NCBI RefSeq assembly: GCF_026191475.2
Contig: NZ_JAOSLC020000003.1
Location: 1,519,001-1,583,000, forward strand
DNA length: 64,000 nt
From: Polaribacter ponticola
Lineage (GTDB): Bacteria; Bacteroidota; Bacteroidia; Flavobacteriales; Flavobacteriaceae
Reading direction: 5' to 3'
Part shown: one piece after another, positions 8,755 to 17,401 of the stretch
How the letters are laid out: each line of letters begins with the position of its first letter
Numbering within the stretch: position 1 is the first letter of the stretch
The notes under the pieces: model-generated
Database searches by the model: none
What the model saw: only the letters and a program-made list of their open reading frames with translations
What the model was told of the DNA's origin: nothing
Translations under genes and position numbers: made by a program

Positions 8755-9822
8755 TTAAAACAACTCTTTATTACTAATATCTAAATAGTTACGTTTTACA
8801 AAAGCTAAAATAGTTTCTAAAATTTCACCCATATTTTTACAATCTTTAAACTTTACATCTCCAACATATTTTATTAGATGCGTTTTTAAAAGCTCTACAT
8901 TTTCTGGAAAAGAGATTGTATCTGCTTTCATACATTTTATTAAACGTAAAGTTCTTTTTGGAGCTGTAATCATTCTTTTAGCCATAAAAGAACGTTCTTC
9001 TATTTTATATTGCTGTATAGAATCGTTTTGCAATTTTTTACCAACCATTTCTGTCATCTTAAAGTTCTCTTTCATAAACTGTAAGTTATATACTTTTAAG
9101 TTGCCTTCGAAAGACTGCTGATCGAAATCTATAGCTCTAATTTTATATACTATATGATCAAAATCGTGCGTTGGTGTTATTACATAATTGTAAGAACGCA
9201 TATCTCCCAATAAACGAACCAAACAACGTTCTTTAAATTTTACAAACTCTTTGGCTATTTGTGCTTTTTCTAATTCTGTGCATTTTGGTAAAAAATCTCT
9301 AATAAAATCATCTCCTGGAATTCCTGCAATATGTTCTTCTATTAAAGTGTCTTTATAAACCAGAAAATTCATATTATGAGGAGATAATATATGCTCTAGT
9401 TCCAACCCATAAATACGAGATGCATCCGTTTTTTTCACATAAAAATATGTGTAATTATCATTTAAAATATTACGAATTTTAATTCTAAAAGGTTTGGAAT
9501 TTCCGAAAGTACAATAATCAATTGCATCAACATTTAAAAAAGGAATACTTTGGTCATTACCATCGGAATGTAACATAGTATAAATCTTTTTTAGATTTCT
9601 ATCTATTTCTTCTCTATCAAATTGAGAATAATACGTTCTTACCCACAAAGTATCTTCTTCATTTTTATCATAGACTGTAACAGAACCTTGAAAACGCAAT
9701 AAATCATCATAATAAATTGAATTTTTAATATTTCTATTATAATTTTTTAAATAGGCATTTAACATTTCACTAACTGGAAAGGCTGGTTTCTTTTTTGACA
9801 TTAATTTTTCTTCTGAAGCCAT
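8755..9822 (-). CDS. Conserved protein of unknown function, weakly kinase-like
   Basis: The 355-residue soluble protein has no signal peptide or membrane segment. I do not recognise a named family. The middle contains EEHIAGIPGDDFI, then RLLGDMRSYNYVI (about residue 210) and KIRAIDFDQQSFEGN (about 230). The spacing of an Asp/Asn catalytic-loop-like motif and a following D-F-D resembles the protein-kinase or HipA/APH fold, but no ATP-loop is obvious, so this is only a suggestion. Translation may start at MASEEK or seven codons later at MSKKKP. It lies 38 bases downstream of dprA on the same strand, so both may be on one transcript. Confidence 0.7.
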   Translation of the reverse strand: MASEEKLMSKKKPAFPVSEMLNAYLKNYNRNIKNSIYYDDLLRFQGSVTVYDKNEEDTLWVRTYYSQFDREEIDRNLKKIYTMLHSDGNDQSIPFLNVDAIDYCTFGNSKPFRIKIRNILNDNYTYFYVKKTDASRIYGLELEHILSPHNMNFLVYKDTLIEEHIAGIPGDDFIRDFLPKCTELEKAQIAKEFVKFKERCLVRLLGDMRSYNYVITPTHDFDHIVYKIRAIDFDQQSFEGNLKVYNLQFMKENFKMTEMVGKKLQNDSIQQYKIEERSFMAKRMITAPKRTLRLIKCMKADTISFPENVELLKTHLIKYVGDVKFKDCKNMGEILETILAFVKRNYLDISNKELF

Positions 9823-9860
9823 AAGATGTAATTGAATATTATCAAAAATAAGAATAAACT

Positions 9861-10964
9861 TTATACTATTTCGAACAATTTACCTGGTAATGGTTTTGTA
9901 ATTCCTTTTAATTCCATTTGCAACAAAATGGATGAAAGTTGGTATAAAGGGATTTTGCAACTTAAAGCAATTTTATCTAACGATTGCTTACCTTTTAACT
10001 GTAAATAATCATGAACTTTTTGTTCATCTATAGACAACTGAACAAACAACTGTTTTTGTATTGGCTTTTTAACTCTCTCTTTTATGTCCCAGTTCAACAT
10101 TTTTACAATATCTTCTGATGAAGTTAATAAAGTAGCTCTATTCTTTTTAATTAAACTATTACAACCTTTACTGTAAATATCTGTTGCTCTACCTGGTACA
10201 GCAAACACGTCTTTATCATAAGAGTTTGCAATATCTGCGGTTACTAAAGAACCTCCTTTTTCGGCACTTTCTATAACAATTGTAGCTTTAGATATACCAG
10301 CAACAATTCTATTTCTTTTTAAAAAATTTTCTCTTAAAGGTTGTTCATCGTGCCAAAACTCGGTTATAAAACCTCCATTTTCATTTACTTGATGTATATA
10401 TTTTTTGTGAACTTTTGGGTAAATTAAATTAAAGCCATGCGCTAGAACTGCAATAGTTTGTAAATTATTTTTTATTGCTGCTTTATGAGCGCAAATATCT
10501 ACACCATAAGCAAAACCACTTACAATAATAGGGTTATAAACAGCTAAGTTTTCGATTAAATTGTTGCAAAATTCGCGCCCGTATGCACTCATATTTCGAG
10601 TACCAACAATTGAAATTATTTTATCGTTTTGAAAATTAATCTTTCCATCTTTAAAAAACAATATAGGACTATCGATACAATTTTGAAGGTTTAAAGGATA
10701 ATTGTCATCTAAAAAATATGAATACTCAATTTTATTACTTTTAATATTGGCTAGCTCTTGTTCTGCAAGAATTATATTCTCTTTATCTAACAAATGCTTT
10801 ACAGCGTGACTTCCTATACCATTAATTTTTAATAATGTAGCTGCTTTTTCTTTAAATACTTGCTCAACATCACCAACTGTAACAATTAGTTTTTTAGCCA
10901 AAATATCTCCAATTGCTTTACACTTTTGCAAGCGCAAAACAGAAAGTAACTTCTCTTCTTTCAA
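9861..10964 (-). CDS. dprA: DNA-processing protein DprA
   Basis: The 367-residue protein binds incoming single-stranded DNA in the cytoplasm and loads RecA during natural transformation. It has an N-terminal helix-hairpin-helix/SAM-like region (about 1-70, LLKINGIGSHAVKHLL), the DprA Rossmann domain (about 80-290, with VGTRNMSAYGREF, IVSGFAYGVDICAH and KGGSLVTADIA) and a C-terminal winged-helix DprA_WH domain (about 305-367). Length and motifs are complete. It is divergent from the HU/SPOR gene and followed by the unknown 355-residue protein on the same strand. Presence of dprA suggests competence for DNA uptake, but no other competence genes are in the window. Confidence 0.95.
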   Translation of the reverse strand: MKEEKLLSVLRLQKCKAIGDILAKKLIVTVGDVEQVFKEKAATLLKINGIGSHAVKHLLDKENIILAEQELANIKSNKIEYSYFLDDNYPLNLQNCIDSPILFFKDGKINFQNDKIISIVGTRNMSAYGREFCNNLIENLAVYNPIIVSGFAYGVDICAHKAAIKNNLQTIAVLAHGFNLIYPKVHKKYIHQVNENGGFITEFWHDEQPLRENFLKRNRIVAGISKATIVIESAEKGGSLVTADIANSYDKDVFAVPGRATDIYSKGCNSLIKKNRATLLTSSEDIVKMLNWDIKERVKKPIQKQLFVQLSIDEQKVHDYLQLKGKQSLDKIALSCKIPLYQLSSILLQMELKGITKPLPGKLFEIV

Positions 10965-11046
10965 TCAATAACAATTTAAGTACCAATATATAAAATAATT
11001 GCTGAAAAAAATTCATCAATTTAGTTTTATAAAACATCTAATTCTT

Positions 11047-11054
11047 TATATTTG
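11047..11054 (+). promoter_or_regulatory. -7 promoter element of the HU/SPOR gene
   Basis: TATATTTG matches TAnnTTTG only five bases before the ATG at 11060. The leader would be almost absent, so this mRNA is nearly leaderless. Confidence 0.5.
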
Positions 11055-11059
11055 TTAAT

Positions 11060-12049
11060 ATGAATTTAGCTAGCTACATAAACGACTTACTTTATAGATA
11101 CAATTGTGTAATTATTCCTAATTTTGGAGGTTTCGTTACTAACAGAATTGGTGCAACTATTGATAAAAATTCTCAAAAATTTTATCCTCCTGCTAAACAG
11201 GTTACATTTAATAGTCATTTAAAAAGTAACGACGGTTTATTAGCAAACTATATTTCTTCTTCTGAAAACATCTCTTTTGAAAATGCAAATAACGCTATTG
11301 CATTGACTGTAAATAAATGGAGAGAAGAGTTACAATCTAAGCCTATACAGATTAGTTCTGTAGGCTCTTTAATGTTAAATGAAAATGGTCAAATAATTTT
11401 TGAACCAAACAAAGAAATAAATCATTTAGCTGAATCTTTTGGCTTAACTTCTATAAACTCAAAATCTGTTATTAGAAATAATACTAGAGTAAAGCCTTTA
11501 GTAGCTATAGCTAAAAAAGAAGAGAAAAAAGGAATTCCTGCATTTATTAATGCTGCTGCTGCTGCTGCAATACTGTTAACTCTTGCTCTTGGCGGTAATA
11601 GTATTTATCAAAAAAATCAACAAAAAACATTTTTAGCTAGTCAGGAAAAAGCGGTTGAGAAGAAAATACAATCTGCGACGTTTGTAATCTCTAACCCTCT
11701 ACCTACAATTGAGTTGAACGCTGTAAAAGAGAAAGCTAAAACCATAGCAATCGTTAAACCATTTCATATTGTTGCTGGAGCTTTTCAATTTCCAGAAAAC
11801 GCTCAGAAAAAAGTAGACCAACTAATAGAAATTGGCTATGGTGCAAAAATTATTGGAGTTAATAAATGGGGTTTAACACAGGTTTCATTTAATAGCTTTT
11901 CAGATAGAACAGAAGCAATCAACAACTTAAGAAGTATTCAAAAAACGGTTTCTAAGGACGCTTGGTTATTAACAAAAAGTAATATTTATTTAGGCGCTAT
12001 TCTTATCTTTGCAGAAATTTTTAATAAAAATGGAAGCAAAAACACCTAA
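11060..12049 (+). CDS. HU-CCDC81 and SPOR domain protein
   Basis: The N-terminus carries two prokaryotic HU-like CCDC81 domains (about 1-60, YNCVIIPNFGGFVTNRIGA, and about 65-130), then a transmembrane helix after an Ala run (about 162-178) and a C-terminal SPOR domain (about 230-305, HIVAGAFQFPENAQKKVDQL) that binds denuded peptidoglycan at division sites. The topology is cytoplasmic DNA-binding-like domains and a periplasmic SPOR domain. As written it runs 22 residues beyond AWLLTK into the next gene's promoter. Adding one A to the run at 11974-11978 gives LLTKK and a stop at about 11982, the likely true end (about 307 residues). Confidence 0.85.
   Translation: MNLASYINDLLYRYNCVIIPNFGGFVTNRIGATIDKNSQKFYPPAKQVTFNSHLKSNDGLLANYISSSENISFENANNAIALTVNKWREELQSKPIQISSVGSLMLNENGQIIFEPNKEINHLAESFGLTSINSKSVIRNNTRVKPLVAIAKKEEKKGIPAFINAAAAAAILLTLALGGNSIYQKNQQKTFLASQEKAVEKKIQSATFVISNPLPTIELNAVKEKAKTIAIVKPFHIVAGAFQFPENAQKKVDQLIEIGYGAKIIGVNKWGLTQVSFNSFSDRTEAINNLRSIQKTVSKDAWLLTKSNIYLGAILIFAEIFNKNGSKNT
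12004..12011 (+). promoter_or_regulatory. -7 promoter element of the thioesterase gene
   Basis: TATCTTTG matches TAnnTTTG 18 bases before the ATG at 12030. It lies inside the apparent 3' extension of the HU/SPOR gene, which supports the view that the extension is not real coding sequence. Confidence 0.5.
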
Positions 12050-12542
12050 AGATTCCTTAACAATTCTTACTGATTTAGTTTTACCTGGAGAAACTAATTA
12101 TTTAGACAATCTTTTTGGAGGAGAACTGCTAGCAAGAATGGATAGAGCTTGTAGTATTGCTGCAAGACGTCATTCTAGAAGAATTGTAGTAACTGCTTCT
12201 GTTAACCATGTTGCATTTAACAAATCTGTACCAGTTGGTAGCGTAGTTACCGTAGAAGCTAAAGTATCGAGAGCTTTTAAATCTTCTATGGAAATTTATG
12301 TTGATGTTTGGATAGAAGACAGACAATCTGGACAAAGAACAAAAGTAAATGAGGGTATATATACATTTGTAGCAGTTGATGAAACAGGTAAACCAGTAAC
12401 AATACCACAAATAACGCCAGAAACAGATTTAGAGAGAGAACGCTTTGATGGTGCTCTTAGACGTAAACAATTGAGCTTAATTTTAGCAGGTAAACTAAAC
12501 CCTAATGAGGCTACTGCTTTAAAAGCTCTTTTTAAAGTATAA
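12030..12542 (+). CDS. Acyl-CoA thioesterase (hotdog fold)
   Basis: This 170-residue protein belongs to the single-hotdog acyl-CoA hydrolase family (YciA/BFIT-like), which hydrolyses acyl-CoA to free acid and CoA in the cytosol. Family signatures seen are PGETNYLDNLFGGELLARMD, the catalytic-loop residues Asn and Asp of that segment, and VASVNHVAFNKSVPVGSVV-like pattern TASVNHVAFNKSVPVG. The ATG at 12030 (MEAKTPKDS) is preferred over the in-frame TTG at 12009 because the TTG falls inside the promoter element. The downstream MscS gene follows after three bases, so they form an operon. Acyl chain preference is unknown. Confidence 0.88.
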   Translation: MEAKTPKDSLTILTDLVLPGETNYLDNLFGGELLARMDRACSIAARRHSRRIVVTASVNHVAFNKSVPVGSVVTVEAKVSRAFKSSMEIYVDVWIEDRQSGQRTKVNEGIYTFVAVDETGKPVTIPQITPETDLERERFDGALRRKQLSLILAGKLNPNEATALKALFKV

Positions 12543-12545
12543 ATT

Positions 12546-13052
12546 ATGATTGAATTTTTTAGTGATTTCAAAATTTTATGGACTATTGCAATTTTAGTAA
12601 TTGCTTTTTTTACGAGACTTTTTATTACACAATCTCTTAAAAAAATTCAATTAAAGTTTGGATTTCAACAAGTAAGAATAATAGTCACTAATAAAATAAT
12701 TACAATATTAATTTACAGTTCTACAATTGTTATAGTAGCATTTATTTGGGGTGTAGATGAGAAACAGTTATTAATTTATGTATCTTCTTTTTTAACCATT
12801 TTAGGTATTGCTTTTTTTGCGCAATGGTCTATACTTTCTAATATTACAGCAGGTATTATTCTTTTTATTAATTACCCTGTTAAAATTGGCGACACTATTA
12901 CTATACTAGAAAAAGATAATAATATTACAGGAGAAATTAGAGATATTGGTGCATTTTTTATAACCCTAAAAACTCCAGAGAAAGAACTTATTACAATGCC
13001 TAACTCTGTTATTCTTCAAAAAAATATTAAATACTTTCCTCAGCCCAATTAA
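12546..13052 (+). CDS. Small mechanosensitive-channel (MscS) family protein
   Basis: The 168-residue protein has two to three transmembrane helices (about 10-27, 50-70 and 78-108) followed by the start of the MscS beta domain (NYPVKIGDTITILEKDNNITGEIRDIG, and LITMPNSVILQKNIKYF). The pore-lining-like helix runs through SILSNITAGIILF. It is shorter than full MscS, lacking the large C-terminal cytoplasmic cage, but such minimal versions are common in Bacteroidota. The probable role is ion leakage under membrane tension in the inner membrane. It is co-transcribed with the thioesterase and ends 34 bases before the convergent EnvC-like gene. Confidence 0.82.
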   Translation: MIEFFSDFKILWTIAILVIAFFTRLFITQSLKKIQLKFGFQQVRIIVTNKIITILIYSSTIVIVAFIWGVDEKQLLIYVSSFLTILGIAFFAQWSILSNITAGIILFINYPVKIGDTITILEKDNNITGEIRDIGAFFITLKTPEKELITMPNSVILQKNIKYFPQPN

Positions 13053-13086
13053 GCTTTAACTAAAATTAAAGTATATTAAAAAAATC

Positions 13087-14321
13087 CTATCTTTTAAGCA
13101 TCCATAATGCTGGATTTAATCGGGTAGTATTCTTAAATAATACAAAAATAAGTTTAGTTTCCTTAGATAGTTTATCTGTAAAAATTCTTCCTATTTTTTG
13201 TCCGGTAACAATTTTATCACCTTTTTTTACAAATGAATTTTCAAGATTATTATATGAGGTAATATAATTACCATGTCTTACTAAAACATTCTTTGTGCCA
13301 CCAGAACCTATTAAAATATTTAAAACTTCTCCATTAAAAATAGCATTGGCAAAAGTACCATTATTGGTTACAATATGTAAACCTGTGCCATTTATTGTAA
13401 TTCCTGGAAATGCAGGGTGAGGCTGTTTCCCAAATCTTCTAACAACTAAACCTTCTTTTATAGGCCAAGGTAACTTCCCTTTGTTTAATTCAAATTTTAC
13501 TGCTAAAGCTTTTGCTTCTGGACTTAAAATAAACTCATTTTTCTTAACTTTTTTAGATTCCTTCTTTAGCTTAGCCTTTGCTAATCTATTAGCTCTTGCA
13601 ATCTCTTCTTTTATGATTTTATCTATTTTGCCAGCTACAATTTTTTCTGCTTTTATTTGCTTTTGTAAATCGGTCTTATATTTTTTCTCTTTCCCCTTAA
13701 TTTTTGCAATTAAACTTTCTTGATTTTTCTTATCAGTTTCAATTTCTTTTTTTCATTTTTTTCTGATAAAATTAATCTATCTTTTATTTCTTTCTTAAGC
13801 AATAAAGAATCTCTAGACTTCTTAATTAAATTTGTTTGAACCGTAATTTCTTCTCCTTGTTTTTTTCTAAACGATGTATACTGCTTCATATACTCTAAAC
13901 GCTTATAAGCTTGATAAAAATTTTGAGAAGACAACAAAAACATTGTTCTACTTTGTTGCGATTTACTTTTATAAGATTTATAGATCATATCTCCATAATC
14001 TTTCTTTAAATCTGCTAAAATTTTATTCGCTTTTTTAATTTCATTCTCGTTTGTTTTTATCTCTTTTGATAAAATTTGAGACTCTAAATTTATTGTAGAA
14101 ATTAGCTTATTTCTAACAGTTATTTTTCGTTTAATATCTCGTAAATCTTCTAAAGCACTTTTTCCTTTTTTCTGCTCATTAAAAAGTAATTTATTTAACT
14201 TTTTAATTTCAGAATTATATTTTTTACGCTGAGTTTCTAACTGTTTTCTAGTTTGACTTAAAGCAGATAAACTCAAAAGACAAACTGACAATAAAATGAT
14301 ATAAAACTTACTCTTGCTCAT
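13087..14321 (-). CDS. EnvC-like protein with degenerate M23/LytM domain (frame break at T7 run)
   Basis: After repair the protein has about 411 residues: a signal peptide (MSKSKFYIILLSVCLLSLSALSQ), a long coiled coil (about 25-250) and a C-terminal LytM/M23 domain (about 290-411) reading FGKQPHPAFPGITINGTGLHI and VLVRHGNYITSYNNL. Active M23 enzymes have HxxxD and HxH zinc motifs. Here the first Asp and the final His are replaced, so the domain probably activates amidases instead of cutting peptidoglycan, as EnvC does. The frame breaks at seven T (13747-13753); one extra base joins SEKNEKK to EIETDKKNQ. The gene overlaps the DUF4292 lipoprotein stop (TAATG), so it is the last gene of a cell-envelope operon. 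Confidence 0.83.
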
Positions 14322-15090
14322 TAAAATTCTAATCGTTTATAGCCATTAGGTACATTAAATGACATCTTTACATCCGTATCGAAAAAAACTGATTTATAAG
14401 ACAAATTAATATCTGTTATAGACTTTTCATTTTTGGCTTTAATATTTATTTCTGAAGGAAAAACCACTTTCTCAATTAAATTATAAGAAGGATATGTAAC
14501 ATCTAATCGTAGACCTTTACTAACGTTTACAATAGATTGTTTGTCTAATTTAAAATGGGAAGGATTAATAGTGAAGAAAATATCGAATAACTCTGCTTGT
14601 TTTTCTGGAAACAAAATATATCTATTATTTTCAATTTTAACTTCTTGTTTATTTTCTTTTACATTTAACAAAGATTGCCCCAGAAATAAGTTTTGCAATT
14701 GTTCAAAATTAATTTCTACCCCTAATAAATCTTCAATCATTGAAAAATCACCTTCAAAATAATTTTTAAAAACAGGCGAATAGTAACTAACTGATGTAGG
14801 AGTTATTTTGGCTTTAAAAACGGTAATAAACTTAGAACCTTTTAACCAAATAACTTCATCTTTAATAATTTTCATATTAACAGTTAAACTTTGTTTCGTC
14901 TTTCCATTATTAAAATTTACTTTCAACTTCGCATCAATCGTTTTATTATCAAAATTAGCTGCTATATGTTTTTTTGCTACTTTTTTTGCCGAAATTTCCT
15001 TGGCAACTGCATTGGCATCAATCATATTTTTTTTGTTTTACAAGAAGTTAAAACGATCGTAAAAAGGAGAATGTATTTTATAAACTTCAT
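14321..15090 (-). CDS. DUF4292-type lipoprotein (frame break near start)
   Basis: The body, from MIDANAVAKEISAKK onward, matches the Bacteroidota DUF4292 family, a LolA/LolB-like beta-sheet protein of unknown role. The true start is the ATG at 15090-15088: MKFIKYILLFTIVLTSCKTKK, a clear lipoprotein signal with the lipobox Cys after LTS. A run of eight T at 15027-15034 (A on the coding strand) is one short; adding one base joins KTKKN to MIDAN, giving about 256 residues. It sits between a TPR protein and an EnvC-like protein in a tight operon. The LolB-like fold suggests binding of lipids or lipoproteins at the outer membrane, which is inference. Confidence 0.82.
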
Positions 15091-15092
15091 AA

Positions 15093-16073
15093 CTAACTCT
15101 TCAGTTTTTTTGCTTTTTGAATATATTTCTGTTCTTCTTTAACTTTACCTAAACCTCTATATGCTTTAGCAATTTCTAAATAAAAACCAGCTTCCATTTC
15201 ATCATCAATTACAAAATCTACACCACTTTGTAAAATAAGTAACGCTTTTTTATAGTTTTTCTTACTATTTAAAGTTTTTCCATTTATTAAGTACACATAA
15301 GGTTGTGCAGGAAAAAGTGTTATGCCTTCTTCACTAAATTTTAATAAATCGCTATTTTTAGAAGATTTATTTAAAATTTCCTCTAAAATTTTATAAGATT
15401 TATCTGTTTTAAATTGATTTATTAAGGTTAATAAATCTGAACCTTTTTTATTTTTAACTTTTGTTTTAATAACATTTCTTTTACCTAAATTAAGCTTTAA
15501 TCTTTTAAGATAAGATGATAATAAATTCTCTTTTTCAAGAGTATTTATTAAAGTGAGTGATTCTTCGTATTGTCTATTATAAGCATAAAGTCTTGCTAAA
15601 AACTCTCTTTCTTTTGAATTTAAATTAACAATTTTTTTTGAATTTTAATAGCATCATTATAATTTCTATCCTTCTGATAAATTTTAACATAATGCTTTAG
15701 CATCCAAATATTGTTTGGATCTTTTACTAAAGATCTTTTTATATATTCTTTAGCTAACAAGGTATTATTTAAAAGTAAATAATTTTTTGAAAATTCAAAA
15801 AAAACAGAAACATCATTAGGTAGAATTTGATTACAACTTTCTAAATTTTCAATAGCTTTTTGGAAGTTTCCAATCGATTTTTCTGATAAAGCTTTAAAAA
15901 AAACTTTTGAAATTTAAGTTCAGATTCTTCAGTTAAATCTTTTTTTCTGGAATACTATCTTGTGAAAGAGTTTTATAACTATTAAGAAAAAAGAGAAAAG
16001 AGAAAAGAGCCAATTTAAAATAACTAAACTGCCTCTCTTTTTTAATTTTGTTTATCTTTTTTCTGTTCTTCAT
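15093..16073 (-). CDS. TPR-repeat protein (three frame breaks)
   Basis: Only the last 67 residues read cleanly, but the whole span can be read as one protein of about 327 residues after three one-base additions at homopolymers: T7 at 15940-15946, A8 at 15896-15903 and T8 at 15632-15639. It starts MKNRKKINKIKKERQFSYF, followed by a hydrophobic segment (KLALFSFLFFL), then helix-pair repeats typical of TPRs (for example GNFQKAIENLESCNQILP, LAKEYIKRSLVKDPNN, YEESLTLINTLEKENL, and a final YLEIAKAYRGLGKVKEE). It begins next to the nucleotidyltransferase stop and ends two bases before the lipoprotein start, so all are one operon. It probably acts as an envelope scaffold. Confidence 0.72.
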
Positions 16074-17090
16074 TTATGTTAACTCTGTATAATCTCCAAT
16101 ACTAACAGAAGTATATTTCCCATCATACTTTGCATGGTTTCCAATCATAGCATTATCTAAATTAGCATTAGATATTACTACATTAGTTTGTATTAAAGAG
16201 TTTACAATTATAGAATTTTCTACAACACTATTTTCCCCAATAGAAACATAAGGTCCTATTTTTGTGTTTTTCAAAACTACATTTGCCCCTACAAAACAAG
16301 GTTGAATAATCTCTGAATTTTCTAATATAACATCTGCAGAAACTAAATTGTTACCAGCAGCGTGTTCAAAGCTTAAAGTTTGTTTGTTTGTATCTACTGT
16401 TGGATCTTTTTTACCACAATCCATCCAAGTACTTACTGTACCAGGAATAAATTTAGCTCCTTGTTGTTTTAAAGATTCTAGAACATTTGTTAATTGATAT
16501 TCGTCGTTTTCTTTTAAATCGTTATCAATTAAATATTGAATTTCTTCTAATAGCTTTTCTCCGCTTTTAAAATAATAAATTCCAATAATTGCTAAGTCAG
16601 AAACAAAATCTTTTGGTTTTTCTATAAAATCTGTTATAAAACCGTCTTGTAATTTAACAACACCAAAAGCACTTGGGTTTTCTACTTTACTTACCCAAAT
16701 TGCTCCATCTGCATTAACATCTAAAGTAAAATCAGCTTTAAACAAAGTATCTGCATAAGCAACTACACACGGCCCACTTAAAGATTCTTTGGCACAATAA
16801 ATTGCATGTGCTGTACCTAGTGCTACGTCTTGGATATATACTGAGCCTTTAGCCCCTAACTCTTCTGCAATTTTCAATAATTTTTCTTCTGTATCTGTTG
16901 GAAAACCTTTTGCTGTTGTACCAATTACAAATGCAATTTCATCAATTTCTTCATCAATTACAGAGGCAATATCTTCTACTAACCTTTGCACAATTGGCTT
17001 ACCTGCAATTACTGTTAATGGTTTTGGTACTGTAAGCGTATGAGGTCTTAAACGAGATCCAATTCCCGCCATTGGTACTATAATTTTCAT
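16074..17090 (-). CDS. Sugar-1-phosphate nucleotidyltransferase with left-handed beta-helix
   Basis: The 338-residue protein has an N-terminal nucleotidyltransferase domain (IIVPMAGIGSRLRPHTLTVPKPLTVIAGKPI, the NTP-binding GxGxRLxP...PKPL signature) and a C-terminal hexapeptide-repeat segment (about 255-320, SADVILENSEIIQPCFVGANVVLKNT). It should make an NDP-sugar from NTP and a sugar 1-phosphate in the cytosol. The exact sugar cannot be assigned; the glucose-1-phosphate thymidylyltransferase/GlmU-like family is broad. It is the first gene of the minus-strand envelope operon with the TPR, DUF4292 and EnvC-like genes, not part of the polysaccharide cluster further right, which has its own RfbA. 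Confidence 0.87.
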   Translation of the reverse strand: MKIIVPMAGIGSRLRPHTLTVPKPLTVIAGKPIVQRLVEDIASVIDEEIDEIAFVIGTTAKGFPTDTEEKLLKIAEELGAKGSVYIQDVALGTAHAIYCAKESLSGPCVVAYADTLFKADFTLDVNADGAIWVSKVENPSAFGVVKLQDGFITDFIEKPKDFVSDLAIIGIYYFKSGEKLLEEIQYLIDNDLKENDEYQLTNVLESLKQQGAKFIPGTVSTWMDCGKKDPTVDTNKQTLSFEHAAGNNLVSADVILENSEIIQPCFVGANVVLKNTKIGPYVSIGENSVVENSIIVNSLIQTNVVISNANLDNAMIGNHAKYDGKYTSVSIGDYTELT

Positions 17091-17200
17091 TTATTATTTT
17101 TTTCAATTATTTTATGCAAGATAGTATTAATTAAGAGATTTTAAAAATTGTTTTAACTTAATAACTTAGCCTTTTATTAATATAGAACAGTGTTTTTCCT

Positions 17201-17264
17201 CATCAAAAAAGGGGATATTTCTCCCTGTAAATAGGGAGATAAAAATTTCATTAAAAAAGGGGAT
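17201..17264. repeat. Short direct repeat enclosing a hairpin in a gene-free gap
   Basis: The 311-base gap 17091-17401 has no gene that I can support. It holds two near-identical 16-base copies (CATCAAAAAAGGGGAT at 17201 and CATTAAAAAAGGGGAT at 17249) that flank an inverted repeat, CTCCCT (17221-17226) and AGGGAG (17233-17238). This may be a degenerate dispersed element or the remains of a small structured RNA. Confidence 0.45.
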
Positions 17265-17352
17265 TGACAAGTCTTTAAATTTCGTTTACATTTACTACAA
17301 CCAAACAAACAATATTAGCCCCCAACTTATCATTCATAGAAATGATGCAAAA

Positions 17353-17377
17353 ACCCAAGTTAACGCTTGGGTTTTTT
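17353..17377. terminator. Bidirectional intrinsic terminator upstream of the ABC-F gene
   Basis: ACCCAAG and CTTGGGT pair around a six-base loop, with five A before and six T after, so it can work on either strand. It stands between the divergent nucleotidyltransferase and ABC-F genes, where neither gene needs a terminator. It may end a short transcript or act as an attenuator in the ABC-F leader. Confidence 0.6.
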
Positions 17378-17401
17378 GTTTCTTTGCAAAAAATAATACT
17401 T

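Noticed and set aside
17342..17401. Earlier ATG start for the ABC-F protein (MMQKPKLTLGFF)
   Set aside because: Those codons translate the terminator hairpin and T run; the GTG at 17402 gives the conserved N-terminus.
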